DNA of 64,000 bases from Cephalopachus bancanus (Eukaryota; Chordata; Mammalia; Primates; Tarsiidae): positions 5,642,001 through 5,706,000 of the forward strand of contig JAPVLO010000056.1 in NCBI GenBank assembly GCA_027257055.1. The letters run 5' to 3'. Below, piece by piece: positions 48,011 through 59,919 of the stretch. The notes under the pieces were generated by a model. The model worked only from the letters and a program-made list of their open reading frames with translations, was not told where the DNA came from and ran no database searches. The translations under genes were made by a program, and so were the position numbers. The number at the start of each line of letters is the position of its first letter. The stretch's first letter is position 1.

Positions 48011-49145
48011 CTATGAGCACAAGTAGCATGAGGCCTCAATAGTGGATTTTGCCAAAGACGACCCCCTGGGAATTAGCTGTTTCCATTTCTCTTGTGCCAA
48101 TCTTTTCCTGGCAGAACCCTACTTCACAAGCCCACCTTCAATAAATTGTGGATGCCTGGCAGGAAATCAAAGAGAGCTCACACTCAGAAAACGCCCTCAT
48201 CTTGAGGCGAGCTCTTTGTCATTGCTGAGGAGGACTATGCGAGGATTCTCAGAGAAGACTTCTGCAACTTCTTATGAGAATGATGACCAAGGATAAGACA
48301 GGACAGAAATCCTCCCCCTTTCCACTCATTTGGCTCTCTATTCCTGCCCTCCCTGCAACTGACAGGAGTGATTTCCCATCTCTCAAGCACAGCATAAGGT
48401 CCTTGCACTTGAGACTCAGAGCTCCCCTAACTAATGACAGTTTTGTCATCATACAGCTGGGGAGGGAAGAGGAAAGAGTCACTCCAGCCCATGGAACTGA
48501 GGCTTCATAGCTCTTGCACTCCCTTCATTCTCCCGGTCACTATTCACTTCTGTGGCTGGGAGAAGCAACACAGGAGACATGCAGTCATAATTGTCACCAA
48601 AGTTGTACATTTTTGCCACCAGCTACACTCACAGTGGATTTTTATTCTAATGGGTTATTTCATTAGAAAAATACGAGAGGATCAATCCCCTTTACAAAGA
48701 GCAAAGTATAGTCTGAATACAAAATAATAGTAATATAAGGTTAATGATGATAGTAGAAATAGTACTAATATCAGGAGCTACCATTTGAGTTCTTTCTACG
48801 GCTAAGCTAAAATCACTTCCCACAGATTACAGAAGTTATCTTATGGAAGTTTAAAACACATCAGTACCATCTTCTTTCTTGTCTTGTTTCCTTTCCTTAC
48901 TTTGCAACATTCAGTCCTGATCATGTGCCTAGGAGAATCCGAGAGAAATTCTGAGATCAGTGCCTCCTCTCTTCCTCTTTTTCTACTGTGTCTGGTAGAG
49001 ACCTGATAGAGGTGATCTGATCTCTCCAGCTGTCTTATAAAGCTTGAACTAAAATGGCTTCTGGTGGACTAGGTAGATAAGGCACACAAAGAAAAGTGAA
49101 TTTTATTTGTTGGGTGGTATCAGAACTTTAAGTGGAGGCTTTAAA
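48011..49145. other. Unassigned non-coding sequence
   Basis: Frames at 48042-48296, 48249-48482, 48274-48510 and 48434-48727 overlap on both strands and show no domain. No repeat identified with confidence. Confidence 0.3.
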
Positions 49146-49156
49146 TTAGAAAATAA

Positions 49157-49456
49157 GCCAGGCTCGGTGGCTCAGCCTGTAATCCTGCGCCTTTGGGAGG
49201 CTGAGGTGAGCGGATTGCCTGAGCCCGCGGGTTCGAGACCCGCCTGGGCAGCGAGACCTCATCTCTACAATAAATCAAAAAATCAGCCGGGGGTGGTAGC
49301 GCGCGCCTGTAATTCCGGCTACTCGGAAGGCTGAGGCGGAAGGATCGCCAGAGCCCAGCAGGTTGAGGCTGTGGTGGCCAGGAGCGGCCACTGCACTCCA
49401 GTCTGGGTGACAGAGTGAGACTCCAACTCAAAAAAATAAAAATAAAAATAAATAAG
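49157..49456 (+). mobile_element. Alu SINE, young, first of a stacked pair
   Basis: Sense dimeric Alu with intact CpGs and a tail of AAAAAAATAAAAAT type. Flanked by TTAGAAAATAA at 49146-49156 and 49457-49467. Confidence 0.95.
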
Positions 49457-49470
49457 TTAGAAAATAATCA

Positions 49471-49792
49471 AGCCGGGCTCGGTGGCTCAGCCTGTAATCC
49501 CGCGCCTTTGGAAGGCTGAGGTGAGTGGATTGCCTGAGCCCGTGGGTTCGAGACCCGCCTGGGCAGCGAGACCTCATCTCTCAATAAATCAAAAAATCAG
49601 TCGGGCGTGGTAACGGGTGCCTGTAATTCCGGCTACTCGGAAGGCTGAGGCGGAAGGATCGCCAGAGCCCAGCAGGTCGAGGCTGCGGTGGCCGGGAGCG
49701 GCCACTGCACTCCAGTCTGGGCGACAGAGTGAGACTCCAACTCAAAAAAAACCCAAAAAAACGAAAAACAAAGCAAACAAAAAAAAAAAGAA
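49471..49792 (+). mobile_element. Alu SINE, young, second of the stacked pair
   Basis: Sense dimeric Alu of the same subfamily. Flanked by AGAAAATAATCA at 49459-49470 and 49793-49804. Its target-site duplication overlaps the one of the first Alu, so both insertions used the same nick site. Confidence 0.95.
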
Positions 49793-49904
49793 AGAAAATA
49801 ATCAGACTTAGGCTTTGCACTTTAGATGAGGCTTTCTGTCTCATAATAACATAGGGATTTATTTAAAATAAAGAAAACATCATCTATGTTATGTAACATA
49901 CTTG

Positions 49905-52195
49905 CGCATTCCTCCAAAGATCAAGCACAAAGCAAGGGTGCTCGCTGGCATCACTCTGATCTAGTACTACGGTTTCTAACCAATACACAAAGCAATACAA
50001 GGATATATTCATAGAAACATAATAAATACATAAATGAATGAATGGATAAAATTGAAGGCATCCAGATTGGAAGGGAAGTCACAAAACTGTCTCTATTTAT
50101 AGATGACATAATCCTGTATGTAGGAAATTCTAAGGAACCTACAAAAACTAAAAGTCAAGTTCAGCAGAGTACAAGAACAATACACACACAAATTGTGTTT
50201 TTATGTGCTGTTAATAAACATGAAATTAAAAAACAATTTCACTTACAATGGCATACAAAGAACAAAGTATTAGGAATACATTTACCAAAAGTTGTGTCAC
50301 ATTTTTATTCTGCAAACTAAACAATATTGTTGAGAAAAATTAAAGATCTAAATAAAGTGAGAGATATTCCATGCTCATGGATTGGTAGATTCAATCTTAT
50401 TAAGATAGCAATTCTTCTCAAACTTATCTATAAATTCAGTGCGATTTCTAGGAAAATCTTGGCTCTTTAAAATCTTTTGTAAAAAACAGAAATGGACAAG
50501 CTGATTCTAAAATTTATATGGAAATACCAAGGACTCAGATAACCAAAACAATTTTGAAAAAAACGAAGTTGGATGATTTATACTTTCCAATCACAGAATT
50601 TACTACAAAGTTACAGTAATTAAGACAGTGTGGTATTAGAGTATGGTTAGACATATACATCAATGGAGCACAATTTAGAGTTCATAACTATACTGTTACA
50701 TTTGTTGTTAGCTAATATTTGACAAAAATGACAAGGCATTCTGTAATCTTTTTCAGAAAATGATGCTAAGATATTTGCATTTCCACATGCAAAAAGATAA
50801 ATTTAGATGCTAACCTCATAATGGATAAGAAAATTAAATCAAAATGGATTATCAACCTAAAGTTAAACCAAAAAACTTTAAAAAATAAACATAGGGAGGA
50901 AAAGTAATTTGGGAGGTGTAGAAATTTTCTGAGGAGGTGACACTAAGCAGAAAGTTGATTGAAATGAATTTATGCAAAAACCTGGGGGAAGGGTATTCTA
51001 GACTCCAGACAGGCTGAACAGCAGTTGCATATGCTCAGAGGTGAGAGTAAGGTAGGCATTTTCAAGGATTGAAGTCTAGTGGGGTTGGTTTCATTGTGAC
51101 ACTGGGCTAAGCACAGATCTCTTAGACATAAAAAGCATTATCTGTTTTTTAAAAAGAGTGATACGTTGGACTTAATAAAAATTTAAAGTTTCTGATTTTA
51201 GAAAGATACCATAAAGAAAATGAAGTGTTAAGCCACAGACTGGGAAAAAAATTTACAAATCATATTGGAAAAAACCTTTTATCTAGAATAGATAAAGAAC
51301 ACCTATAACTTAATAACGAAAAGACAGCTAGCTCAATTTAAAAATGGGCAAAGGATTTAAATAAACATATCACAAAAGAAGATACATGGGTGGTCAATGG
51401 ACGCACATAAGATGCTCAAGGTCATTAGTTAACAGAGAAATCCAAATTAAATGCACAATGAGTTAATACTACACTTTCACTAAAATGGCCAAAGTTATAA
51501 CAAATGACTATGTTTTGTCAAAAAGTGAGACCAACTGGAAAATTTATGGATTGCTGTTGAGAGTGTAAATTTATTTAACTACTATGGAAAAAAGATTGTA
51601 AGTTTTTTTTTAATAAAGTTAAACATACATTACTACTTGTCCCATTAATTCTACTACTAATTAGTTTCTAAACAATATGTTTTGCCCATTAAACACTTGT
51701 ACACAAATGCTCATTACAGTTTGATTTATAATAACTCCAAACTGAAACTATCTGAAATATTATTGTCAGGAGAATGGATAACAATTGCTGTCTATTTATA
51801 CTCTGAGTTATTACTGTGCAATTAAAATGAATACACTACTGATCCATACAACAGTATTAATGATTCTCCAAAACAAGGATTTTCCAGAACATACTGATCA
51901 AAATAATCCAGAGTAAATACAGTTTGTTTTTTTATATGAAACTTTAGCATACGCTAAACTAATTTATAGGGACAAAAAGCAGAACAGTAGTTGCTTAGGG
52001 CTGAAGGTGGAAAAAATGACTGAAAAGCGTCTTGAGAACACTTCTTGGAATGATGTAAGTGTTCTGTGTCTTAATGGGAAATTTGTTACATGAGTTTCTT
52101 TTTTTCACTTGTCAAATCTCATTAACCTGTACACTTAAAATAATTATAATTTATTGCATTTAAATTATACCTCAATAAAGTTGATATAAAAGTAA
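49905..52195 (+). mobile_element. Old L1M, plus orientation
   Basis: Plus-strand ORF2 text. The frame at 50042-50320 starts MDKIEGIQIGREVTKLSLFI and continues DDIILYVGNSKEP, the reverse-transcriptase active-site region (FADD here FIDD). It continues with the 'tccatgctcatggattggta' block, the ORF2 C-terminus and 3'UTR to about 52195. Frames are broken. An L2-like piece sits inside it (50925-51110). Confidence 0.75.
50925..51110 (-). repeat. L2-like fragment inside the L1M
   Basis: Antisense L2 order: 'ctgaggaggtgacactaagc', 'tgggggaagggtattctaga', 'aggctgaacagcagttgcat'. L1M text is continuous across it (3'-ORF2 phrases just before 50925 and just after 51115). The assignment is by remembered L2 text. 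Confidence 0.5.
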
Positions 52196-52282
52196 AATTA
52201 AAAATTACCAACGTTGGTATAAGATGTGAGAAGCCAGAAATGATGAGAAATCTTAAAATAATTTTGCTTCTAAGAAAGGCAC

Positions 52283-52619
52283 TGTCTTAATCCTTTTTGG
52301 CTGCTATAACAAAACATCGTAAATTGGATAGTTTATGAAAACCAGACATTCGAGAGACTGGGAAGTCCAAAATCAAAGCTCTGGCAAATCCAGTATCTGG
52401 TGAGAGGCATTTCTTGGTTCATGGACAGTGTCTTCACATGGTGGAAGGAGAGAATAAGCTCTTTTGGGCCTCTTTGAAAAGGCACTAACCCCATCGTGGT
52501 ACTCTGCCCTACGACATAATAACCTCCCCCAAAATCCCACCTCCTAATATCATCACTTTGGAGGTTAGGATTTCAACATACAAATTTGGGGGGAGGAATG
52601 CAAACAAGCAGACTATAGT
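52283..52619 (-). mobile_element. MaLR LTR (MST/MLT1 type)
   Basis: The plus strand reads the reverse complement of a MaLR LTR: 'ggctgctataacaaaacatc', 'cttcacatggtggaaggaga', 'caaatttggggggaggaatg'. It is directly followed by the internal-sequence phrase 'ttccaccctgg'. It belongs to the proviral relic that continues to about 55053. Confidence 0.75.
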
Positions 52620-52683
52620 CTTCCACCCTGGTTTCTAAAATTCACATGCAAAATACATGCATTTCATCCCTATAGCTCCAAAA

Positions 52684-53635
52684 TCTTTTTTTTAATACAT
52701 ATTTTTTAGTTTAAAATTGTGGGGTACAGTTAAGGGTTAGGTATACAAATGTGCATTGTGCAGGTACCCTTGTTGATGAGGTGTGCCCCCCCATCCCCAG
52801 ACAGATATTGACTGCTGTTTTTGTTGTTGTTCTTTTTAAGTTGGAGTCTCACTCTGTCACCCAGACTGGAGTGCAGTGGCTGCTCCCGGCCACCACAGCC
52901 TCGCCTGCTGGGCTCCGGCGATCCTTCCGCCTCAGCCTTCCGAGTAGCCAGAATTACAGGCATGCACTACCATGCCTGACTGAGTTTTTAATTTATTGTA
53001 GAGATGAGGTCTCACTGCCCAGGCGGGCCTTGAACCCGTGGGCTCAGGCAATCCACTCACCTCAGCCTCCCAAAGGCGCGGGATTACAGGCTTAGCCACC
53101 GAGCTCGGCTTGACTGCTGTTAATCCCACCTCCCTTCCCCTCCCTGCCCTCCCCATAGTTTCCCGCCACTGTTAATTCTTTTCTTACAGTATTACGGTAG
53201 TTGTTCAAGGTCCACTTATGAGTGAGAACATGTGATATTCAGATCTTTGTTTCTGTGAGAGATCACTCAGTATTATAAACACTAATTCCATCCAAGTTGC
53301 TGCGAAATTCATGATTTTGTTCTTTTTTTATGGCTGTGTAATAGTCCATTGTGTATATGTACCACATTTAAAAAAATCCAGTCCTCTTTTGATGGACAGC
53401 ATGGTTGGTTCCATGATCTTGCTATTGTGAACAATGCTGCGATAAACATACATGTGCAGGTATCTTTTTTATAGAGTGATTTTTGTCCTTCAGGGTATAT
53501 TCCCAGTAGGGGGATTGTGGGGTCATATGGACGGTCGATTTTTAGAGCTTTTAGGAATCGCCACACTGATTTCCACAGAGGCTGCACTAGTTTACACTCC
53601 CACCGACAGTGTAGAAGTGTTCCCTTTTCACCACA
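52684..53635 (-). mobile_element. 5'-truncated L1 nested in the MaLR
   Basis: L1 3' end of the young lineage ('ttgtggggtacagttaaggg'). It contains the C-terminal ORF2 frame (53309-53587 with KSLYKKDTCTCMFIAALFTI). The flanks CAAAATCTT (52679-52687 and 53659-53667) form a short target-site duplication. About 20 bases between the L1 5' end and the second copy match neither L1 nor host and look like filler added at the 5' junction. An Alu sits inside at 52820-53109. Confidence 0.88.
52820..53109 (-). mobile_element. Alu SINE nested in the nested L1
   Basis: Antisense dimeric Alu with the 12-bp target-site duplication TTGACTGCTGTT at 52808-52819 and 53110-53121, located in the L1 3'UTR. The L1 text is continuous when it is removed. 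It is the innermost of three nested insertions. Confidence 0.96.
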
Positions 53636-55053
53636 TCAGTTAGCACGCGGTACTTATACAAAATCTTAATTCAGTTCATCATCAACTCAAACGTTTAAAG
53701 TCCAGGGTCTCATCTAAATAGTAGCTAATTCAATGTGGGTGACATTCAAGGTACAGTTCATTCTGAGCCAAATCATTCTCCAGCAATGAATCCATGAAGT
53801 CAAACATGTTATGTGCTTCAAAAATACTATGATGGGACAGATACAGGAAAGACAGGAAAGACATTTCAATTCCAAAAAGGGAGAAATGGAGGATTGGGGG
53901 GGAGGGATAACAGCTCCCAAGTGAGTCCAAAACTTTGAGGCTGGAAATTAATCTTTCACTTGAGGCTCTGTCCTCTCCTGCCTCCATGACTTTACTGACT
54001 AGGAGTAGGGTCCCCAAGGCTTCAGGCAGCCCTGCCTCCATGGAGGCTTTCAAAAGCTGGAGTCTCATACCTGAAGTTCTCTCAGGCTGGGATCACCTGC
54101 AAGTGGCTCAATCAGTCTGGAATAACAGGGGTGGCCTCACACCCATGACTTGTGTACTCTGTATGCTGACCAAAATGGCACTGCATGAACAATTCCAAGA
54201 TTGACTGCATGTGTTCTCCAGAGGGGTGGCCACTTTGGCCTGCACCACATCTGGGCCCACTGAAGCAGACCTGGTGCAGTTAAGGAAGAGTGCATGGGAA
54301 AGTAGGGAGCAGAGCCTTGAGGAAGCACTGGGCAGCAAACAACAAAATCTAGTCCCCCTCTTTGAAATATTTCTTCCCCTAAGGTCGTCATATTCAGAGT
54401 CTATGATGGGAGAGGCAGCACTGATGAGGACTGAAATGTCTTCGGGGTAATTCTCCTACCGTGCTGATGAATAACATCTAGCTAATCCATACTAATCTCC
54501 TTATCAAATGGTCTCTTAGCCATACCCTTGGTGTTCTCTCAAACACATCTAAATTTTTACAACATAGATGAGCTGAGGACTTCCAAATCTTCAAGTTATG
54601 CTTTTTTTTGATCAAAAAAATTATTTCATCTTTGAATTGTTTTACACTTCTTGCATTTTACCATAAACATTCAAGAGAAGCCATGCAACACCTACAACAC
54701 TTTACTTAGAAATTTCTTCAGCCAAATATCCTATTTCCTCACTTGCAAGTTCTACCTTCCACAACAGACTAGGACACAAACACAATTCAATCAATCAATT
54801 TGCCACTTTATAACAAGGATGGCCTTTCTCTCACTTTCAAATAGCATGTTCCTTATTTTCATCTGAGACCTCAGAAGGTTCGCCTTTATGATCTATATTT
54901 CTCCTCTTCTTTTGAGTCCTCACCAGAATCATGCCTTGTGATCTATTCACAGCAATGTAGACTTTTCCCAGCATGCATCTTAAAACTCTTCTAGCCTCTT
55001 CCCATTACCGAGTTTCAGTGACTCCCACATTTTTAGGTTAAAGTTCTTGCCTG

Positions 55054-55180
55054 GAACACAGATGTGATGCTGGAAGTGAAGCAATCATTTTGCAACCATG
55101 GAGTAATAACATGAGGATGAAACCTACAGTCCAGATATTTTAGCAAAACATCAAAAGCCTCTGTTCTTAATGTCAACAAG
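55054..55180 (+). repeat. 127-bp direct repeat, copy A
   Basis: Matches 56430-56556 with no gaps and three mismatches by my reading (97.6% identity). It starts GAACACAGATGTGATG and ends AATGTCAACAAG. Confidence 0.95.
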
Positions 55181-55318
55181 GGCCATGTCAGCCCTAGACT
55201 CTAACTTTTAGCTTCCTGTTATGTTAGAATAATAAACTTCTTATTTCATTAAACTACTATAGTTAGTCTTCTGTTATTCTGTTACATGAAGAAGGATGCA
55301 ATCCCTAACTGATAAAAT
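55054..55318 (+). mobile_element. LTR fragment (MLT1-like), plus orientation
   Basis: Begins 'gaacacagatgtgatgctgg'; ends with the polyadenylation/terminal region 'gaataataaacttcttattt' and 'aatccctaactgataaaata', as in old MaLR LTR 3' ends. The orientation is opposite to the MaLR before it. The first 127 bp are duplicated at 56430-56556. Confidence 0.5.
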
Positions 55319-56119
55319 ACTTGAAAGCTACGATAATTTAAAAAATACGGTGTATCATCATATTAATACTAAAATAGACAAGTACATTAATAGATAAGAT
55401 TTCATATTTATAAATATGTGTATAAATGAACATGTATTTGTAATGTAAATAAATACATGTCAATTTATCTATTTCTTATATCTATCTTTATGTATCTGTC
55501 TGAATATAGTCATTTTTAATAAAGTAGACATTTAAAATTAATACCGTGTGTGGGATAGTTCATTTAAAGTAGCCAACAGATGAAGAAAGATTTCAGCAGG
55601 ACAGATCTAACCTTTGAAAGTCTTCCTGTTCTGACACCTGATTCCTCTCTGTCTGCAGAGCCCCACAGTGGTCTGCATGGCTACTCTCTGTAGACTCCGC
55701 CTCTCATATCACAGAACATTCCCAACTCCTTGTCCCCCATTACTGAAGCTGCTCACTTTTCATTTTCATCACTGTCTGTCCCATGTAAGTCTTTGTCCTG
55801 CCCTTCCTCAAGCTGGTGCCACAAGATCCTTAACATTGGACCTTTCACAATTGGTAAATTCTTGCTGCTTGACTCCTTAATTCAGAAGTCAATTTTCTTG
55901 ATAACGTTCAGTATTCCATCCTTTGCACTCTTTTTTGCCATCCATTTATGTTGATTGATTAGGTCAGAAAGCTTAAGCTTTTCATTTAGTTCTTCTTAAC
56001 ACCCTTGTCATTTAAGTCCATTAGTATTTGAATAGTGGATTTTAAAATATTATATTAAATTTTATTGCTTTTTGACAAAGGCAGCTCAAGAATTATTTCT
56101 GAATACCTTATAGAAACCA
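55319..56119 (+). other. Non-coding stretch with a probable L2 relic
   Basis: AT-rich, with an L2-like plus-strand relic at about 55650-55950 ('cccatgtaagtctttgtcct'). The frames here have no domain. Confidence 0.4.
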
Positions 56120-56265
56120 TAAAATGTCAGAGCTACAACGGCCCTTAGAGATCACCTGCTATTACCTCTTATTTTACAGATGGAGAAGCTACAGCCCAGA
56201 GAGGGAAGTGATTTGTCCATTGTTGGACATCTCATTAGTGAAGGTGCTAAAGATAAAACTCCAGA
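56120..56265 (+). repeat. L3/CR1-like relic
   Basis: Typical ordered phrases: 'gtcagagctacaacggccct', 'tagagatcacctgctattac', 'attttacagatggagaagct', 'cagagagggaagtgatttgt'. I believe this is the L3 (CR1) 3' family; a MIR assignment is possible. Confidence 0.6.
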
Positions 56266-56429
56266 ACTTTCTTGATATTCATCTTAATCTCCACTTTTCT
56301 AAGTTTTCTTCTTTGCTGTTGCAGGGACTGCCCTTACTTATTTATCTTTCTGATGCCATTGGTTTCCTGTTCTCCCCTGTCAAGGGAAGATGGGCTGATA
56401 AAGAATTATTCTTGTTTCTCTCTCCACTC

Positions 56430-56556
56430 GAACACAGATGTGATGCTGGAAGTGAAGCAATCATTTTGCAACCATGGAGTAATGACATGAGGATGAAACC
56501 TACAGTCTGGATATTTTAGCAAAACATCAAAAGCCTCTGTTCTTAATGTCAACAAG
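56430..56556 (+). repeat. 127-bp direct repeat, copy B
   Basis: Second copy of 55054-55180, offset 1376 bp. Its flanks do not match those of copy A. The 10-mer CTTAATGTCA occurs just inside (56542-56551) and just outside (56561-56570) its right end. Confidence 0.95.
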
Positions 56557-57549
56557 AACACTTAATGTCACTTGCCCCCGGACAAGAGGAATGATTTATC
56601 TAACTGGAAAGGTGGCAAGAACCTGACAACTTTGCTAGCCAGGAGCAAAGTTATTGTAATAACATCTCATCAGTGTTGGCCCATCTCACTTTCACTCTTT
56701 TGGACAACCTGGTCATGCACATCATTCTCTCCTGTGAATCTAGTCTCCATGTCATAAGAGGAACAAGCAGAGACTGGATGCTTCATCACTGCCAGCTACA
56801 ACTAGGTTGAAAAGTCAGTCTCATGCGATTCAGTATGGAGGTAAGAGGCCTCACCACACTCTTCAGTTGAACGTCACTGGCATTAAAACTGATACTAAAC
56901 CTTAGTCCCTATCTCATTCTTTCTATCTATTCATGAAAGACTAAAAACCTGGAAGGAAAAGTGATCAATTGGGCTTGCCCTAGCAGCTAATATTTGCTTC
57001 TATGTTTTGAGTACCTACTATGTAGTAGGCATCAGGTTAGATAGGGATCCCAAGACAGTACTGCAGTTAGGGAAAATGCTTATAGGCATTACAAAAGACT
57101 GGATAACTTGGGCAATTACAAGAGCATCCCCCAATGCAAAATAGGGTATATATTATTCTCCTATATGAAATGTTTCTGTGGACTGTGCCCTAGAGCAGTG
57201 TTTTCCTGATGGTTATACCCAGGAGGTGATTAACATGGTTCTGAGAGACATCAAGAAAATGTTGGAATATTGATTTCTGTTTATTTTATAATATGCTTTC
57301 TGATTTCCTCTTTTGCAAATTTTTATAACATAAATAATATATTAGATCAAATGGCAATTTTATACATTAATTAATGTGCATATATTGGAAGTGAGTGCTT
57401 AAAAACATTGATTTACTAGGGTAAGTGATAAATCAAAAGTTTGAAAACCACTGACCTTGAATCTCAAATTCTTAGTGTGAAATATTAGCCTATTTATTAT
57501 CAAATGCCTGTTTAATACTGTGGCCTCATCACTTTCCAATCATCTTCTT
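56557..57549. other. Non-coding stretch
   Basis: An L2-like antisense relic is weakly visible at about 56990-57090 ('gagtacctactatgtagtag'). Otherwise unassigned. Confidence 0.4.
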
Positions 57550-57760
57550 GGCAATCACTTTTTGGACAGTATTTATTGAAGGCTTATTCTGTGCCAGACA
57601 CAGTAAGAGGCACCAGAGAATGTTATTGAACAAAAGCAGAACCCTGATCCTCACAAAATTCACTTTCTAGCTGGGGCAGAAGGGAGACACTCTGATCTTG
57701 CCTGGAGGCTCAGAGAAGGCCTCCTTTAAAAAGTAGTATTTGAGTTTTGAAGGATAAGTT
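57550..57760 (-). repeat. L2 relic, antisense
   Basis: 'tatttattgaaggcttattc', 'gccagacacagtaagaggca', 'cacaaaattcactttctagc' follow the reverse complement of the L2 3' end. Confidence 0.65.
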
Positions 57761-58089
57761 CCTTTTAGCCACAGTAAATTACGAAGTTTCTGGAATATCT
57801 TGAAGCTTTCCACTAAAGACGTCTTGGAGAATTTAGTCCCTACAGACCCCACACCCACTCTTTTATTTAAATTTTTTATTCTCACTTTATATTTGCTGGG
57901 AGCCTGCTCCTTTTGTTTGCTACATACATTGTAGCACTTACCCCATATATGAAAATTTTCTCTTTGTTCGTTGACTTTTTACATTAAACTAGTACCTTGC
58001 TCCTGTTTCCCAATGGCAGCACATTGCTTGAAGTAGATTATGTTGAGTTGAACAGAAACTCCCTAATGTTCAGTTATATCAAACTATTT

Positions 58090-58410
58090 TCAGTGATATT
58101 TATTTGCCCCAAATGTTCTCCCTTCCTGGAAAGTTCTTCCCTATTAATTCATTTTTTTGAATCTGAGTTATCCTACAAGACTTCACCCTCTTTGGGAAGC
58201 CTCTCTTAGGCTCCATGAGAAGGTGTTCTCTACTTTATTTCTAGTACTCTACATCTTAGGCTGCCAGAGTATTTGAAAAGTCTACAGAACACGTGATAAA
58301 TGACGTGTTAATTGTGTCTAGTGATCTGTCTCGACCACAAAATATCCCAACATCCAACACTATACCTAGCACATAGTATGTCCTCAAAAACTATATTTTG
58401 AGTGACATAA
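58090..58410 (+). repeat. L2 relic
   Basis: 'gttctcccttcctggaaagt', 'gacttcaccctctttgggaa', 'cctagcacatagtatgtcct' in L2 order, sense. Confidence 0.75.
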
Positions 58411-58599
58411 TAAAAGAACACACAAAACCACAATCACCTAGAAAGTAACAATGAGATCTGTCTATGAAAGTGTGGTAGGAAATGGGTTCTCGGTACATGC
58501 ATGTATGTGTGAACAGTGTAATCATCTTAGTGCAAGACTGAGAGTTAACTCACGGGAGAGTTACTACTAATGTATAGAATCTATAGTTTTGACTAGCTT

Positions 58600-58730
58600 A
58601 TTGCCTTTCTTCCACATTGGAATTTTAAAGTCTCTGAGTCAGAGGTTTTATCTTGTTTATTGCTGTCTTTAGCTCCAACCATGCCTGGTACATAGTAAGT
58701 GACAGGCAAAAACCTGTCAAATGAATACAT
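58600..58730 (+). repeat. L2 3' end relic
   Basis: 'ttgctgtctttagctccaac', 'catgcctggtacatagtaag', 'aaatgaatac': an L2 terminus. Confidence 0.65.
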
Positions 58731-58744
58731 AAACAATACTTATT

Positions 58745-58940
58745 CAATATTTGATAAACACAAATAGCTTGTTGGACATCCTGCACATGCTTCATCATTA
58801 AGACTTCACAGTCACCCAGTGTTACAAATGAGTAAATGGAGGCTAGGCAAGGGAAGTGACAGGCCCAAAGTCCTCTGGCTCTTAAGTGCTGAGGCAGCCA
58901 CTCAAACCAAGGCTTCTCTGTCTCCCAAAGTCTACATTAA
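58745..58940 (-). repeat. MIR SINE relic
   Basis: Antisense: 'gtcacccagtgttacaaatg', 'aggcaagggaagtgacaggc', 'gctgaggcagccactcaaac'. Confidence 0.75.
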
Positions 58941-59919
58941 AATTGAAGCCCAATAATCCTTTCATTTAAAAAAAATGCCCTTGGGTACATTTTGTTATTA
59001 ACCACAACTTTGCTTTTAGAGGAGAGAAAGCTGTAAACCAGGAGTAAATTATATTGCCTTGCAAACTGTGAACGATAAACTTGTGAACTCAGGGCAAATG
59101 AATTGTGACCAGAGCCCGGTAACAGCCTAGACATGAACGACTGTCATATCAACTTGGAGACAATAGAGGGAGGGAAATGCATCCACATCAAGCCTAATCT
59201 TTCTGCCCTTCATTTCTGAAGGAATTACTGGAAAGCAACTTTTCTTATGCTGCTGGTTAGGCCAGGATTTTTTCCAAATGCTTGAAGGTGACTTTATTTC
59301 TCAGTTATTGGTCTTTTAAGGAGAGGAAAGTCACAGGCAAGAGTAGGCTCCTTTGACAGTGCTCAGAAGCACACACATGGCTCAGCTTGGTCTGGGTCTG
59401 GTACTTTGTCCAAAAAACTTTTCCTTTCCAAATAGCGTGTCCTCTTTTTGCCTTCACATCTAGAATAAGTTTTGTTTCAGAGCAGTGACAAGGTTCTTGA
59501 TGCTCCCCTGGCTGTCAGTTCGGTAACCAAAGACAAATGGGAAAGGCAAATGGGTCTTGTGTGACACGTGCTGTTACTTTCTTAACTGTAGCCAATCATG
59601 TTGTGAGCTTTTATGTGCTTTCCTTAGCAACTTTCTGACCCTGACCTATGGTGATGAAACTAGCAGACGAGCAATTGTGAACATTCACATAGGAGTGAGA
59701 AGAGGCAGAGGAGCTCTGGAAACAAAGAAGGGAGAGTCAACTTTACACAATCTTGGTCATTACATACAGTTTCTGATTCTAATTCATTTTATGTATTCAT
59801 TCGCTTTTCACTTAGAGTAGTGTACACATATACACACAGGGAAGTATGTCTCTGAGGACACATGATGTTTAACAGAAACCTTAATAGGGTAAGTCATTGT
59901 GAAAGTTTGGAGACTAGGT
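58941..59919. other. Unassigned non-coding sequence
   Basis: The frame at 59557-59820 (87 codons) shows no known domain or splice context. No repeat recognised. Confidence 0.35.

Larger units (their letters stand above)
52620..55053 (-). mobile_element. MaLR internal sequence, non-coding relic, with nested L1 and Alu
   Basis: Outside the nested L1 the plus strand follows the MaLR internal order read antisense: 'catgcaaaatacatgcattt' and 'ctccaaaatctt' before the insert, and 'aaaatcttaattcagttcat' after it. It then runs through about 53700-54900 ('ggctttcaaaagctggagtc', 'cttgcaagttctaccttcca') to 'cagtgactcccacattttta' near 55020. Frames at 53714-54450 fall within this relic and are not host genes. 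The second LTR is missing; a different LTR fragment starts at 55054. No intact viral frame is present. Confidence 0.65.

Noticed and set aside
53714..54450. Overlapping frames on both strands (up to 112 codons)
   Set aside because: They lie in the MaLR internal relic, which is non-coding.
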